Made by a program: the position numbers and the translations under genes. The notes under the pieces were generated by a model. That model searched no databases and was not told the DNA's origin. It saw only the letters and a program-made list of their open reading frames with translations. 64,000 nt of DNA from Natrononativus amylolyticus (lineage in GTDB: Archaea > Halobacteriota > Halobacteria > Halobacteriales > Natrialbaceae), in assembly GCF_024362525.1 (NCBI RefSeq), contig NZ_CP101458.1, forward strand, positions 372,001 through 436,000, read 5' to 3'. Position 1 is the first letter of the stretch; every line of letters starts with the position of its first letter. Below are positions 25,392 to 35,138 of this stretch, piece after piece.

Positions 25392-26861
25392 TCATCGACT
25401 GACTTCGCGTCCGGTGTTCTCGTCGTCGATCCACCGCGGCTGTCCGCTCAGGATTCCGCGAAGCTCGGTCAGCGGCTCGCCGACTTTGAGGCCGTGACTC
25501 GAGATTTCGAACTCCCGGAGCGTGCGCTCGAAGTCGCTCGTCCGCTTTTTCAACACGCCGGTCGCCTTGCGCATCTCGCCGTTGATCTCGAGGTGGCGGA
25601 GGATGAGGATGTTGTCGGCGAGGTAGCTCAGGTTCCGTTTCGTCGCCTCGAATTCGCCGGTGACCGCGCCGACCTCCTCGATGAAGATGACGGTGACGCC
25701 GGCGTTTTTCAGGTATCGGCCGAGCGTGTGTAGCTTCCGGACGAGGTCGGGGTCGGCGCCGCGAAGCGAGAGTCGATAGCCGTCGATGCCGTCGATCATG
25801 ACGATCTTCGTGTCGTTCTCCTCGACGTCCTCCCTGACGAGTTGTGCGAACTCCTGGGCGGACTTGTCGAGCGGTTCGATCTCCCTGATCCCGAGCCGGC
25901 CCTGTTCGGCCATCTGCTTGACCGGCATGTTGATCTTCTCGGCCCGCTCGAAGAGCGTGCGCTTCGTCTCCTCGAACATGTAGATCGTCGACCGCTCGCC
26001 CCGGCCGGCGGCCTCCTTGAGGAACTGCGTGCCGGTCGTCGTCTTGCCGACGCCCGTCGGCCCGCTGATGATCGTGACGGTTCCCCGCTCCAGCCCGCCG
26101 TTGAGCATCTCGTCGACCTCGGGAACGCCGAACGGGAGCGTCTCGTCGGGGACCTCCTGGACGTTCGAACTCGGCACCAGTTCGGGATAGACCGAGGCGC
26201 CGTCGTCGCGGATCCGCAGCGTGTGCTTTCCGCCCCGAACCCCGGAACCCCGGAACTTGGGGATCGTGATCGACCGGCCGTACTGGGTTCGCTCGAGCTG
26301 GATGGTGCCGTCGGTCAGAAACTGCAGGTCGTCGTCCGACGTCGACTCCGTGTTCTGTGAGGTGAAGACGACGGTGGCACCGTTCTCTTTGAGAAACCGC
26401 ATGAACGAGATGACCTGCTGGCGGAACTGGAACTCGTCGGAGGTGATGTGTCGAAGCCGCGTCACCGGGTCGATGAAAACCCGATCCGGCGAGAGCGACT
26501 CGACGCGCTCGGTGATCTCCTCGGTTACCGACTCCTTTTCGACCTCGTTCGGCTCGAAGATGTCGTAGGTCTGCTTCTCGACGAAGACGTCGGAGTCGGG
26601 GCTCAGGTCCAGAAAGTTGACGCCCTCGAGATCGATTCCGACGGTCGCGGCGTTGCGCTTGATATCCGTCTCGGTCTCTTCTAAGTTGACGTAGAGGGTG
26701 GTTTCGTCGTTTTCGACCCCCTTTTCGAGGTACTGGCTGCCGAGAATCGACTTTCCGGTGCCGGGGTCGCCCCGAATGAGGTAGCTCCGGCCGGGTATCA
26801 GCCCGCCACGAATAATGTCGTCCAAGCCGTCGGTACCGGTCGAGATACGCTCGTCGGTCAT
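25392..26861 (-). CDS. KaiC-like double-domain RecA-family ATPase
   Basis: 489 residues from MTDERIST at 26861. Two RecA-type domains are present: the first has Walker A GDPGTGKS (residues 31-38) with the catalytic pair in NLEETE, the second GPTGVGKTT (267-275) with MFEETK and Walker B IVMIDGID. This is the KaiC/RAD55/GvpD family; haloarchaeal members are signalling ATPases that associate with histidine kinases. The double-domain form is closest in layout to cyanobacterial KaiC, but KaiA and KaiB are absent here. A clock role should not be assumed. Neighbours on both sides are signalling proteins on the same strand. Confidence 0.9.
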   Translation of the reverse strand: MTDERISTGTDGLDDIIRGGLIPGRSYLIRGDPGTGKSILGSQYLEKGVENDETTLYVNLEETETDIKRNAATVGIDLEGVNFLDLSPDSDVFVEKQTYDIFEPNEVEKESVTEEITERVESLSPDRVFIDPVTRLRHITSDEFQFRQQVISFMRFLKENGATVVFTSQNTESTSDDDLQFLTDGTIQLERTQYGRSITIPKFRGSGVRGGKHTLRIRDDGASVYPELVPSSNVQEVPDETLPFGVPEVDEMLNGGLERGTVTIISGPTGVGKTTTGTQFLKEAAGRGERSTIYMFEETKRTLFERAEKINMPVKQMAEQGRLGIREIEPLDKSAQEFAQLVREDVEENDTKIVMIDGIDGYRLSLRGADPDLVRKLHTLGRYLKNAGVTVIFIEEVGAVTGEFEATKRNLSYLADNILILRHLEINGEMRKATGVLKKRTSDFERTLREFEISSHGLKVGEPLTELRGILSGQPRWIDDENTGREVSR

Positions 26862-26927
26862 ACTTCTGATTGACTGTGGATTTTTTTCCACAGTGCATAT
26901 GCGTATCGGTGCGCCGTGGCGCCGGCC

Positions 26928-27491
26928 TCAACTCTTGAGTTCGAAGAACTCCGCACGCAGGTCGTCGTCGTCGAGCTGTTCGGTCGCGTCGGAGACGTTC
27001 TCGTACAGGGCGTCGAGTTGCTTTTTGAGCTGCTGGTACTCCGCGTGGTCTTCGAGCTCCGAACGGGTCTTCTTCGCCTCGAGCGTCCCCTTCTTCGAGG
27101 CGAGTGCGAGCAGCTCCTGCATCTGGTCGTCGTACTCCGACCGACGAAGCAGCGTCTCGACGGTCTCGAGGAGGCGGTCGGCCTCCGAAACCGGCTTGAC
27201 GAGGTAGGTGTCGTACCCCAACTCGAGAATATCGAAGCTCGGCTCGACCGCAGAGACCATCGCGACGCGACAGTCGTATCCCCGCTCGCGGACCGTCTCG
27301 AGAACCTCGTCGCCGGAGATTCCCGGCATCCGACGGTCGAGCAACACGACGTCGATTGAATCGTCCATCAGTTCGAGCGCCTGCTCTCCGTCGTACGCGG
27401 TTTTTACAGTGTACTCCTCGGAAAGCCACTGGGCGTGGGCATCGGCGATAGCTGGCTCGTCGTCGACGACGAGAACGGTCGGATCTGACAT
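26928..27491 (-). CDS. HalX-domain response regulator
   Basis: 187 residues from MSDPTVLVVDDEP at 27491. The receiver domain has the acidic pocket VVDDEP, phospho-acceptor Asp52 in VLLDRRMPG, Ser/Ala and the conserved Lys in TYLVKPVSEAD. The C-terminal 65 residues (YDDQMQELLALASKKGTLEAKK) are a HalX domain, a haloarchaea-specific helical module common on such regulators. No DNA-binding domain is visible, so it likely works through protein contacts. Directly upstream of the KaiC-like gene. Confidence 0.93.
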   Translation of the reverse strand: MSDPTVLVVDDEPAIADAHAQWLSEEYTVKTAYDGEQALELMDDSIDVVLLDRRMPGISGDEVLETVRERGYDCRVAMVSAVEPSFDILELGYDTYLVKPVSEADRLLETVETLLRRSEYDDQMQELLALASKKGTLEAKKTRSELEDHAEYQQLKKQLDALYENVSDATEQLDDDDLRAEFFELKS

Positions 27492-27798
27492 ACGTGCTGG
27501 GTTCGGTTCGACCACTGACGCTCTGCTGGCCGAACTGATTTAACAGTATGTCCATCATATGCCGCGGTATTTAATTGCTTCTATCTACCCACCCTCGTGG
27601 ACACCTCACGACCTCGAGCGCTTCTCGATACTCTCACTGTGGCGATACGTCCTGACACCGGAGAGTCGATCGAGAACCGTGGAAATACGGCTCTACAGAC
27701 TTTCTCACCGCCAACTTCCTCGTCTGATAGAAAAAACTCCGACGTATGTACTATTAACCATACTGTAGCGAACGCTGATACTCTCCGGGTCGCGGTGC

Positions 27799-28905
27799 TC
27801 AGTTCGTCGCTTCCTCGTACGGCGAGTCGGCCGCGTCGGGCTCGTACCCGCTCAGGAAGACGAGGTTGCCCCGGCCGATCTGGAAGCGGGTGATCATCCC
27901 CTTCTCTTCCATGGCGGAGAGTTTCCTGCTGACCGACGACCGGGACCAGTCGGTCTCCGCGACGATGTCGGTCTGTTTCATCCGGCCGCCGCTCTGGAGA
28001 AGGAGCTGACGAATCCGCTCGTCGTCGGTGAGCAACATCTCGTCGTCGATCCCGTCGGTTGCCGCGTTCGACTCGTCGGCTGCGGACTGGTCGGCGTCGG
28101 CGTCGGTGCTGTCAGCCGTCGCGTCGCCGGTGAACAGTCCCCGGACGCGGGAGACGACCTGTTCGAGGGCGGACGTGCCCTTCTCGGTTTCCGCCGAGGC
28201 CGAATCGGTAGTCGTCGAGCCCGCGTCGGACTCGTGCCCGACCGACTCGGCGCCAGCAGGCGACGGCGTCGGCGGCGTCTCGCGGGTGCGTTCGGGGTTG
28301 GCGCCGGGCGAGGAGATGGCCCACTCGCCGTCTTCGATTTCGACGACGACGTCGAACAGTACCTTGAGCGTGTTCAGCGTCTCCTGATCGTGGAGGTCGG
28401 GATCGGCCTGGTAGTAGCCGGTTGCCCCGGTCGCCGTGACTTTGTGGGTGAGGATGTGGAGATAGCGGAAGACGGTGTCGAAGTCGACGTACTCGAGCAG
28501 GACCGTCAGCGTCTGTACCGATAGCACGGTTCGCCGGTCGGTGCTGGCCCACTCGTCGAACCGCTGGCCGACGGGCGCGATGATCTCCATCGGATCGCGT
28601 GGATCGACCGCTTGCGCTTCGACCGACCGGGAGAGGTTCTCCTCGAGTTCCTCGACGGACGACTGCATCTGTCCGGCGTGGATAAACGAGAGACCGGCGG
28701 GAAGCTCGCCCGCCTTCGATCGCCAGTCTTCGACCCACAGGTGTGGCGGCTGCGTGTACGTCACCGCGAGCAGGTTCATCTCCTCGGGCGGCGTCGCCGA
28801 AACGAGCTCGATGAAGCTGTGGCTTCCGGTGGGCGTCAGCGGGGCCAAAACGAGCACGTTCGAAGCGTCTTCGAGGTGATCGCGTAGTAGCTCAGACGTA
28901 TTCAT
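27799..28905 (-). CDS. DUF7504-type sensor with C-terminal winged helix
   Basis: 368 residues. Residues about 1-205 look like a RecA/KaiC-related fold without a P-loop (ASNVLVLAPLTPTGSHSF; LLAVTYTQPPHLWV; TVLSVQTLTVLLEYVDFDTVFRYLHIL), the pattern of the haloarchaeal DUF7504 family. An acidic Ser/Thr/Asp linker follows (about 205-300), then a winged helix (DERIRQLLLQSGGRMKQTDIVAETDWSR) with a wing ending in FLSGYEP. It probably binds DNA in response to a signal passed through the N-terminal domain. Same strand as the kinase and KaiC-like genes; the 283-base gap to HalX carries its own AT-rich control region. Confidence 0.75.
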   Translation of the reverse strand: MNTSELLRDHLEDASNVLVLAPLTPTGSHSFIELVSATPPEEMNLLAVTYTQPPHLWVEDWRSKAGELPAGLSFIHAGQMQSSVEELEENLSRSVEAQAVDPRDPMEIIAPVGQRFDEWASTDRRTVLSVQTLTVLLEYVDFDTVFRYLHILTHKVTATGATGYYQADPDLHDQETLNTLKVLFDVVVEIEDGEWAISSPGANPERTRETPPTPSPAGAESVGHESDAGSTTTDSASAETEKGTSALEQVVSRVRGLFTGDATADSTDADADQSAADESNAATDGIDDEMLLTDDERIRQLLLQSGGRMKQTDIVAETDWSRSSVSRKLSAMEEKGMITRFQIGRGNLVFLSGYEPDAADSPYEEATN

Positions 28906-29177
28906 TCCGACGGTGTGGGCGTCCGTTTGGACGATCCGTTCGATTCGTTACTCATGGCTTGGGTGCCTACGGATTATTAATCTACTGTTCACACCCGACG
29001 CTCGCCCGGCGTCCGTGTGCTCGCGTTCGGGTTCGCCGCTTCTCCATCCGGTCTCAGGGCTCCCTCACCCCACACGATCCGTTCCAATATATAATACGAT
29101 GGTCTTCGCCAGCATAATGTGTATGTATTATATTTAATGGTATTTATATACTTCTGGCCGAAAACGCCAGCGATACC
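28906..29177. promoter_or_regulatory. AT-rich intergenic region
   Basis: Upstream of the gene starting at 28905, a TTAATAAT element lies near 28975 on the minus strand, at a plausible promoter distance. Bases 29085-29150 are unusually AT-rich with repeated TATTATAT-like words and lie behind the stop of the M24 peptidase gene. No gene is visible. Confidence 0.4.
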
Positions 29178-30365
29178 TCACTCGTCGGCCGGCGAAGGGG
29201 TGATCGAGACGGGGTACTCCGTCAGGTTCTCGTACCCGTTCTCGGTGACGGCGACGAGGTCTTCGATTCGGACGCCGCCGACCGCGGGATCGTAAATTCC
29301 CGGCTCGATCGTGATCACGTGGCCCGCCTCGAGTTCGTCGCCGCGCGGGGAGATACTCGGCTGCTCGTGGATGTCCAGCCCGACGCCGTGGCCGGTGCTG
29401 TGGATGAATCCCGTCTCCGTTGCCGGGTCGCTCCGCAACGTCTCGTAGCCGGCCTCCTCGATCACGTCGCAGGCCGCGTCGTGGACGTCTGCACCGGTGA
29501 CACCGGCCTCGACCGTCCGGAGGGCGGCTTCGAACGCCTCGCGGGTGACGTCGTAGCGCCGGCGGACCTCCTCGCTCGGTTCTCCGCGGACGAACGTCCG
29601 GGTCATGTCCCCGTAGTACTTCGTCTCCTTGTCCCGCGGGAAGATGTCGATCACGATCGGCGAGTCAGCCTCGAGCGGCCCGCTGCCGCGGTCGTGGGGG
29701 TCTGCGCCCTGCTCGCCGCCGGCGACGATCGTCTCGTCGAGCGCGCAGCCGTGGCGCAACAGCGTGAGCTCGATCGCCTCCGTGACGCGCTCGCTGGTCA
29801 CCACCTCCCCGTCGAGGACCAGCACGCCGTCGTCGATCTCCGCCCGCGCGAGCATGTCCTCGGCGACGGCCATCGCCGCCTCGTTCGCCGCCTGCGTCTC
29901 CCTGACGTACTCGATCTCCTCGGCGGTCTTGATCGAGCGGATATCGGCGACGACGCCCTCGGTCTCGACGGTGACCTCGAGACCCTGCTCGCGGAGGCCG
30001 TCGGCCGTTCCGGTCGGAAAGTTCCGCGGTACCGCAACGGATCCGACGTCGTGGTCGTCGAGGAACGCCGCGAGTCCGCGAGCTTTCCCCTCGTAGGCGC
30101 CGTACTCGGCTTGCAGCGACGGCAGGTCGTACGTCGACGTGCGCGTCACCGAGTCCGCGCTGGCCTCCTTTTCGGCCCGACCGTACTCGAGGCCGGATAC
30201 CAGCAGGTGGACGCCGTCGTCGGTGACGAGCGTCTGGTAGGCGTCGGGGGCGGCGAAACCGGAGACGTACCGCTGGTCCGAATCCGAGGCGTCGTCGTCG
30301 ATGAGATAGCCGTCAACGCCGTTTTCGGCGATCGCGTCGCGAAGCGATGAGAGATCGACGTTCAT
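29178..30365 (-). CDS. pepQ: M24 family Xaa-Pro peptidase
   Basis: 395 residues. The C-terminal pita-bread domain has the five metal ligands: Asp in VIDIFPRD, Asp in GDMTRTF, His in HSTGHGVGLDIHE, Glu in TIEPGIYDP and Glu in GGVRIEDLV. The N-terminal creatinase-like domain (ENGVDGYLIDD) is also present. These enzymes cleave Xaa-Pro dipeptides or N-terminal Xaa-Pro bonds in the cytoplasm. The choice between dipeptidase and aminopeptidase cannot be made from sequence alone. Divergent from aroA. Confidence 0.88.
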   Translation of the reverse strand: MNVDLSSLRDAIAENGVDGYLIDDDASDSDQRYVSGFAAPDAYQTLVTDDGVHLLVSGLEYGRAEKEASADSVTRTSTYDLPSLQAEYGAYEGKARGLAAFLDDHDVGSVAVPRNFPTGTADGLREQGLEVTVETEGVVADIRSIKTAEEIEYVRETQAANEAAMAVAEDMLARAEIDDGVLVLDGEVVTSERVTEAIELTLLRHGCALDETIVAGGEQGADPHDRGSGPLEADSPIVIDIFPRDKETKYYGDMTRTFVRGEPSEEVRRRYDVTREAFEAALRTVEAGVTGADVHDAACDVIEEAGYETLRSDPATETGFIHSTGHGVGLDIHEQPSISPRGDELEAGHVITIEPGIYDPAVGGVRIEDLVAVTENGYENLTEYPVSITPSPADE

Positions 30366-30469
30366 GAACGGGTCTGTGCATGGCGGCTACATAATTACGA
30401 GGATTGCGGAACGAGGTACGATTGACCACCATCGGTAGCGGTATAGGGTGGCCGACCCACACCCCGAGC

Positions 30470-31765
30470 ATGCACGTTACGATCTCGCCGTCGAGCGTCC
30501 GCGGGGCGGTCCGCGCGCCGCCGTCGAAGAGCTACACACACCGGGCGATCCTCGCGTCGGGGTACGCCCCCGGTGCGACCGTTCACGACCCGCTCTGGAG
30601 CGCCGATACGCGCGCGACCGCCCGCGCCGTCGACCTGTTCGGCGGCGACGTCTCCCGAATCGACGACCGCCTCGAGATCGACGGCTTCGACGGTCGGCCG
30701 TCGGTCCCGGTGGACGTCATCGACTGCGCCAACAGCGGGACGACGATGCGGCTGGTCACCGCGACGGCCGCGCTGGCTGACGGGACGACCGTGCTCACCG
30801 GTGACGACTCGCTTCGCTCGCGCCCGCAGGGCCCGCTGCTCGAGGCGATCGCCGATCTCGGCGGCCGGGCCCGGAGCACCCGGGGGAACGGTCAGGCGCC
30901 GCTGGTCGTCACCGGTCCGATCGAGGGCGGTACGGTGTCGATCCCGGGCGACGTCTCCTCGCAGTACGTCACGGCGCTGTTGATGGCCGGCGCGGTGACC
31001 GAGGAGGGCCTCGAGATCGCCCTCGAGACGGCGCTCAAATCGGCGCCCTACGTCGACATCACCCTCGAAGTGCTCGCGGCGTTCGGCGTCGAGGCTCGCC
31101 GAACCGAGTCCGGCTTCGCGGTCGCGGGCGGCCAGCGGTACGATCCGGTCGGCGGCGAGTACCGCGTCCCCGGCGACTTCTCGTCGATCTCGTACCTCGC
31201 GGCGATGGGCGCCGTCGCGGCCACAGACGGCGAGGCGGTGCGGATCGAGGGCGCCTACCCCAGCGCACAGGGCGACAGCGCCATCCTCGAGGTGCTCGAG
31301 CGGATGGGCGCCGACGTCGAGTGGGACCGGGAGGCGGGCGTCGTCTCGGTTTCCCGGAGCGATCTCGAGGGCATCGAGGTCTCAGTCGAGGACACGCCGG
31401 ACCTGCTGCCGACGATCGCCGTCCTCGGCGCGGTGGCCGACGGTGAGACGCGGATCACGAACGCCGAACACGTTCGCTACAAGGAGACCGATCGCGTGCG
31501 CGCGATGGCGGAGGAGCTCGGAACGCTGGGCGTCGAGACGACGGAGGAACGCGACAGTCTGACGGTCCACGGCGGCGAGTCGACGCTTTCGGGCGCGACG
31601 GTCGACGGCCGCGGGGACCACCGGATCGTCATGTCACTCGCCGTCGCGGGGCTCGTCGCCGACGGGGAGACGACGATCCGGGGGGCGGACCACGTCGACG
31701 TCTCGTTTCCCGACTTCTTCGACGTCCTCGAGGGAGTGGGGGGATCGCTCGAGCGTCACGACTGA
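30470..31765 (+). CDS. aroA: 3-phosphoshikimate 1-carboxyvinyltransferase (EPSP synthase)
   Basis: 431 residues from the ATG at 30470 ([12 protein letters not shown]); the frame is open 66 bases further up but those residues do not belong to the family. [13 protein letters not shown], the active-site [17 protein letters not shown], and [17 protein letters not shown] are the EPSP synthase landmarks. It transfers enolpyruvate from PEP to shikimate 3-phosphate in the pathway to chorismate. aroC follows after 101 bases on the same strand. Confidence 0.96.
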   Translation: MHVTISPSSVRGAVRAPPSKSYTHRAILASGYAPGATVHDPLWSADTRATARAVDLFGGDVSRIDDRLEIDGFDGRPSVPVDVIDCANSGTTMRLVTATAALADGTTVLTGDDSLRSRPQGPLLEAIADLGGRARSTRGNGQAPLVVTGPIEGGTVSIPGDVSSQYVTALLMAGAVTEEGLEIALETALKSAPYVDITLEVLAAFGVEARRTESGFAVAGGQRYDPVGGEYRVPGDFSSISYLAAMGAVAATDGEAVRIEGAYPSAQGDSAILEVLERMGADVEWDREAGVVSVSRSDLEGIEVSVEDTPDLLPTIAVLGAVADGETRITNAEHVRYKETDRVRAMAEELGTLGVETTEERDSLTVHGGESTLSGATVDGRGDHRIVMSLAVAGLVADGETTIRGADHVDVSFPDFFDVLEGVGGSLERHD

Positions 31766-31866
31766 GCCCCGCCGCGGCCGTAAACGTCGGCGCGAGGCGA
31801 CGGGTTCGCGCCTGATTTTGCACCGATCCTGCACCCATAAGTGTGCGCGTCTCCGAGGGGCAGCCA

Positions 31867-33021
31867 ATGAACGGCAACCGCTTCGGTCGCCTCTTCCAGG
31901 TGACCACGTTCGGCGAGAGCCACGGCGAGGCGATGGGCTGTACCGTCTCGGGGTGTCCCGCCGGTCTCGAGCTCACGGAAGACGATATCCAGGCCGATCT
32001 CGACCGGCGCAAGCCCGGCCAGTCGATGATCACGACCAGCCGCGGCGAGCCGGACTCGGTCTCGATCAAGTCCGGCGTCCAGGACGGCTACACGACGGGA
32101 ACGCCGATCGGAATGGTCATCGAGAACAAGGACGCCCGCTCGGGCAAGTACGAACCCTTCATCACCGCGCCGCGGCCGAGCCACGGCGACTTCACCTACT
32201 CCGCGAAGTTCGGCACACGAAACTGGGGCGGCGGCGGCCGCTCGTCGGCCCGCGAGACGGTCAACTGGGTCGCTGCGGGGGCCATCGCGAAGAAGTTGCT
32301 CGCCCTCCAGGGCGTCGACCTCAAAGCGCACGTCAACCAGATCGGCGACGTCTGCGCCCCCGAGGTGAGCTTCGAGGAGATACTCGAGTACAGCGAGGAG
32401 AACGACGTCCGGTGTGCCCACCCCGACACCGCCGAGCGGATGCAGGAGCTGATCGCGGAGTACCAGGAGGAAGGTGACTCCATCGGCGGCAGCATCTACT
32501 TCGAGGCCCGCGGGGTGCCCGTGGGACTGGGTGCGCCCCGATTCGACTCGCTCTCGGCCCGCCTCGGCCAGGCGATGATGGCGGTTCCCGCGACGACGGC
32601 GTTCGAGTTCGGCCTCGGGCGCGAGGCCGCCGAGTGGACCGGCAAGGAGCGAAACGACGACTGGGAGTTCGGCCCGGACGGCGAGCCGAAACCCGTCGAG
32701 AACGACCACGGCGGCATCCAGGGCGGCATCAGCTCCGGCGAGCCGATCTACGGCGAGGTCACCCTCCACGCGCCGACGTCGATCCCGAAAGAACAGCAAA
32801 CCGTCGACTGGGAGACCGGCGAGGTCGTCGACGACGCGCAGGTGATCGGCCGCCACGACCCGGTGTTGCCGCCGCGGGGCGTTCCCGTCGTCGAGGCGAT
32901 GCTGGCGCTCACCCTCGTCGACTTCACCCTGCTCTCCGGGCGGCTCAACCCCGATCGCGTCGACGGAAACCCCGGTGAGTACGACACCGACTACCACCCG
33001 AGTAACCCGGCCAACGAGTAG
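31867..33021 (+). CDS. aroC: chorismate synthase
   Basis: 384 residues from the ATG at 31867 (MNGNRFGRLFQVTTFGESHG); a GTG eight codons upstream is less typical. GESHG, the substrate- and flavin-binding regions RPSHGDFTYSAKFGTRNWGGGGRSSARET and GGIQGGISSGEP are conserved. It eliminates phosphate from EPSP to form chorismate using reduced FMN. It sits directly behind aroA, and the two probably share a transcript. Confidence 0.96.
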   Translation: MNGNRFGRLFQVTTFGESHGEAMGCTVSGCPAGLELTEDDIQADLDRRKPGQSMITTSRGEPDSVSIKSGVQDGYTTGTPIGMVIENKDARSGKYEPFITAPRPSHGDFTYSAKFGTRNWGGGGRSSARETVNWVAAGAIAKKLLALQGVDLKAHVNQIGDVCAPEVSFEEILEYSEENDVRCAHPDTAERMQELIAEYQEEGDSIGGSIYFEARGVPVGLGAPRFDSLSARLGQAMMAVPATTAFEFGLGREAAEWTGKERNDDWEFGPDGEPKPVENDHGGIQGGISSGEPIYGEVTLHAPTSIPKEQQTVDWETGEVVDDAQVIGRHDPVLPPRGVPVVEAMLALTLVDFTLLSGRLNPDRVDGNPGEYDTDYHPSNPANE

Positions 33022-33228
33022 CGTCGACGCCGGCCCCTGACGGGGATCGTGCGTACCGCGGTGTACAATTTCCAATCAATTTTCTATGCATGTTCGCCAG
33101 CGGAGACGTTCGACGGCGCAAGGACGTTCATCCTTCACGAAAGATTCTTGGTAATCTATAGCAAAGGCTTTAGGTTCGGTGGGGCAAAATTCCGGATACC
33201 GCTGGCCTACCAGGGCCACACCCTACCT
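33022..33228. promoter_or_regulatory. promoter region of korAB
   Basis: 207 bases without a gene, lower in GC than the flanks. AAAGGCTTTAGG near 33160-33175 is a candidate TATA-region about 60 bases before the korA start, with other AT-rich words upstream. No terminator-like hairpin is evident for aroC. Confidence 0.4.
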
Positions 33229-35136
33229 ATGAGCGACGATGAACTTATCTGGCGAATCGCAGGCGGTTCCGGAGACGGGATCGACTCGACGAGCCAGAAC
33301 TTCGCGAAAGCGCTGATGCGCTCGGGGCTGGACGTCTTTACTCACCGCCACTATCCGTCACGGATTCGCGGCGGCCACACCTACGTCGAGATCCGCGCAG
33401 CAGGGCACGAGGTACAGTCACGGGGCGACGGCTACAACTTCCTCCTCGCGCTGGGCGATTCCTTCGCCCGGAACCCGAAGGAAGAAGCCTACTACGGCAA
33501 CGAGGAGATCAAGCCGCTCTCGGAGAACTTAGACGAACTCCGCGAGGGCGGCATCATCGTCTACGACGAGGGGCTGCTCGGCGAGGAGGACGTCGCAGAG
33601 CTCGACCTCGAGGAGCGCGCCGAGGAGAACGACTGGCACGTCTTCCCGCTCGACCTGCGCTCGCTCGCCAAAGAACACGGCCGCGAGGTCATGCGCAACA
33701 CCGCGGGCGTGGGCGCGACCGCGGCGCTGCTCGAGATGGACCTCGCTCACATCGAGGATCTGATGGAAGACGCCATGTCCGGGGACGTCCTCGAGGCGAA
33801 CCTGGACATCCTTCACGAGGCCCACGACACGGTCGCCGAGGAGTACGACTTCGAGCACGACCTGCGCGTGCCGACGGGCGAACACGACGACGAGCAGGCG
33901 CTGCTGTCGGGGTCGAACGCGATCGCCTACGGCGCCCTCGACGCCGGCTGTCGCTTCATCGCCGGCTACCCGATGACCCCGTGGACCGACGTGTTCACGA
34001 TCATGTCCCAGAACCTGCCCGAGATCGGCGGAATCTCCGAGCAGGTCGAGGACGAGATCGCTGCGGCCGCGCTCGCGGTGGGTGCGAGCCACGCCGGCGC
34101 GAAGGCCATGTCCGGCTCCTCCGGCGGCGGTTTCGCGCTGATGAGCGAACCGCTCGGTCTGGCGGAGATGACCGAGACGCCGATCGTGTTGCTCGAGTCG
34201 ATGCGCGCCGGTCCCTCGACGGGGATGCCGACGAAACCCGAGCAGGGCGACCTCGAGTTCACCCTCTACACGAGCCAGGGCGACTCCTCGCGGGTCGTCT
34301 TCGCGCCGGGGAACGTCGAGGAGGCCTACGAGCAGACCCGACTGGCGTTCCACATCGCCTACGAGTACCAGATCCCCTCGATCATCATATACGACCAGAA
34401 GCTCTCCGGCGAGAACACGAACGTCGACGTAAGCTTCTTCGACCGCGAGCCCGCGCCGGATCTGGGCTCGACCCTGACTGAAGAGGAGCTCGCGGAGGCC
34501 GCCCACGACGCCTCCGGGAAGTTCCACCGCTTCCAGCACGAGCCCGACGGCGACAACCACGTCAGCCCGCGCTCGCTGCCGGGTCAGCAGGGCGGTCGCT
34601 ACCTCGCGACGGGTAACGAACACACCCCCGCCGGCCACATCAGCGAGGACCCCGACAACCGGGTCTTCCAGATGGAACGGCGGATCCAGAAGCTCGAGTC
34701 GATCCGCGAGGAACTCGACGACGAACACGAGTCGAACCAGACCTACTTCGGCGACGAGACGGCCGACTTCGGCATCATCACCTGGGGCTCCTCTCAGGGT
34801 GTCGTCGTCGAGGCCGTCGAGCGCCTGAACGAGCAAGGACACGCGGTAAAGGGCATCGGCGTCTCCGACATGATGCCGTTCCCCGAGAGCGAGATGGTCG
34901 AGTTCATCGAGAGCGTCGACCAGGCGATGGTCGTCGAGATGAACGCCACCGCCCAGTTCCGCGGCCTGATCCAGAAGGAACTCGGTCGCTACGGCGACAA
35001 GCTCACGAGTCTGCTCAAGTACAACGGCAACCCGTTCGAACCGGCGGAGATCGTCGAGGGCTACGAACTGAACGTCAACGGCTCGGACGAGGAACCGAGC
35101 GCACAGGTTCGCATCGAACCCGCAGCAGGTGACTAA
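33229..35136 (+). CDS. korA: 2-oxoacid:ferredoxin oxidoreductase, fused gamma-alpha subunit
   Basis: 635 residues from MSDDELIWRIAGGSGDG at 33229; the open frame extends 60 codons upstream but the extra part is AT-rich and unlike the family. Residues 1-190 are the gamma domain (GSGDGIDSTSQNFAKAL; SRIRGGHTYVEIR), then the alpha domain starts at about residue 215 (SGSNAIAYGALDAGCRFIAGYPMTP), with a C-terminal transketolase-like domain (FGIITWGSSQGVVVEAVERL). With KorB it decarboxylates a 2-oxoacid, probably 2-oxoglutarate, and reduces ferredoxin. Haloarchaea use this complex in place of the NAD-linked dehydrogenase. korB starts two bases after the stop. Confidence 0.93.
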   Translation: MSDDELIWRIAGGSGDGIDSTSQNFAKALMRSGLDVFTHRHYPSRIRGGHTYVEIRAAGHEVQSRGDGYNFLLALGDSFARNPKEEAYYGNEEIKPLSENLDELREGGIIVYDEGLLGEEDVAELDLEERAEENDWHVFPLDLRSLAKEHGREVMRNTAGVGATAALLEMDLAHIEDLMEDAMSGDVLEANLDILHEAHDTVAEEYDFEHDLRVPTGEHDDEQALLSGSNAIAYGALDAGCRFIAGYPMTPWTDVFTIMSQNLPEIGGISEQVEDEIAAAALAVGASHAGAKAMSGSSGGGFALMSEPLGLAEMTETPIVLLESMRAGPSTGMPTKPEQGDLEFTLYTSQGDSSRVVFAPGNVEEAYEQTRLAFHIAYEYQIPSIIIYDQKLSGENTNVDVSFFDREPAPDLGSTLTEEELAEAAHDASGKFHRFQHEPDGDNHVSPRSLPGQQGGRYLATGNEHTPAGHISEDPDNRVFQMERRIQKLESIREELDDEHESNQTYFGDETADFGIITWGSSQGVVVEAVERLNEQGHAVKGIGVSDMMPFPESEMVEFIESVDQAMVVEMNATAQFRGLIQKELGRYGDKLTSLLKYNGNPFEPAEIVEGYELNVNGSDEEPSAQVRIEPAAGD

Positions 35137-35138
35137 TC

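Noticed and set aside
25392-26861. Complete circadian clock (KaiABC)
   Set aside because: Only a KaiC-like ATPase is present; KaiA and KaiB are absent, and such ATPases have other signalling roles in archaea.
25372-27558. Very long minus-strand Arg-rich frame over KaiC-like and HalX genes
   Set aside because: Frame-shifted shadow of two certain genes with extreme Arg content.
31756-33075. Long minus-strand frame opposite chorismate synthase
   Set aside because: aroC is certain on the plus strand; the opposite frame is the usual high-GC antisense shadow.
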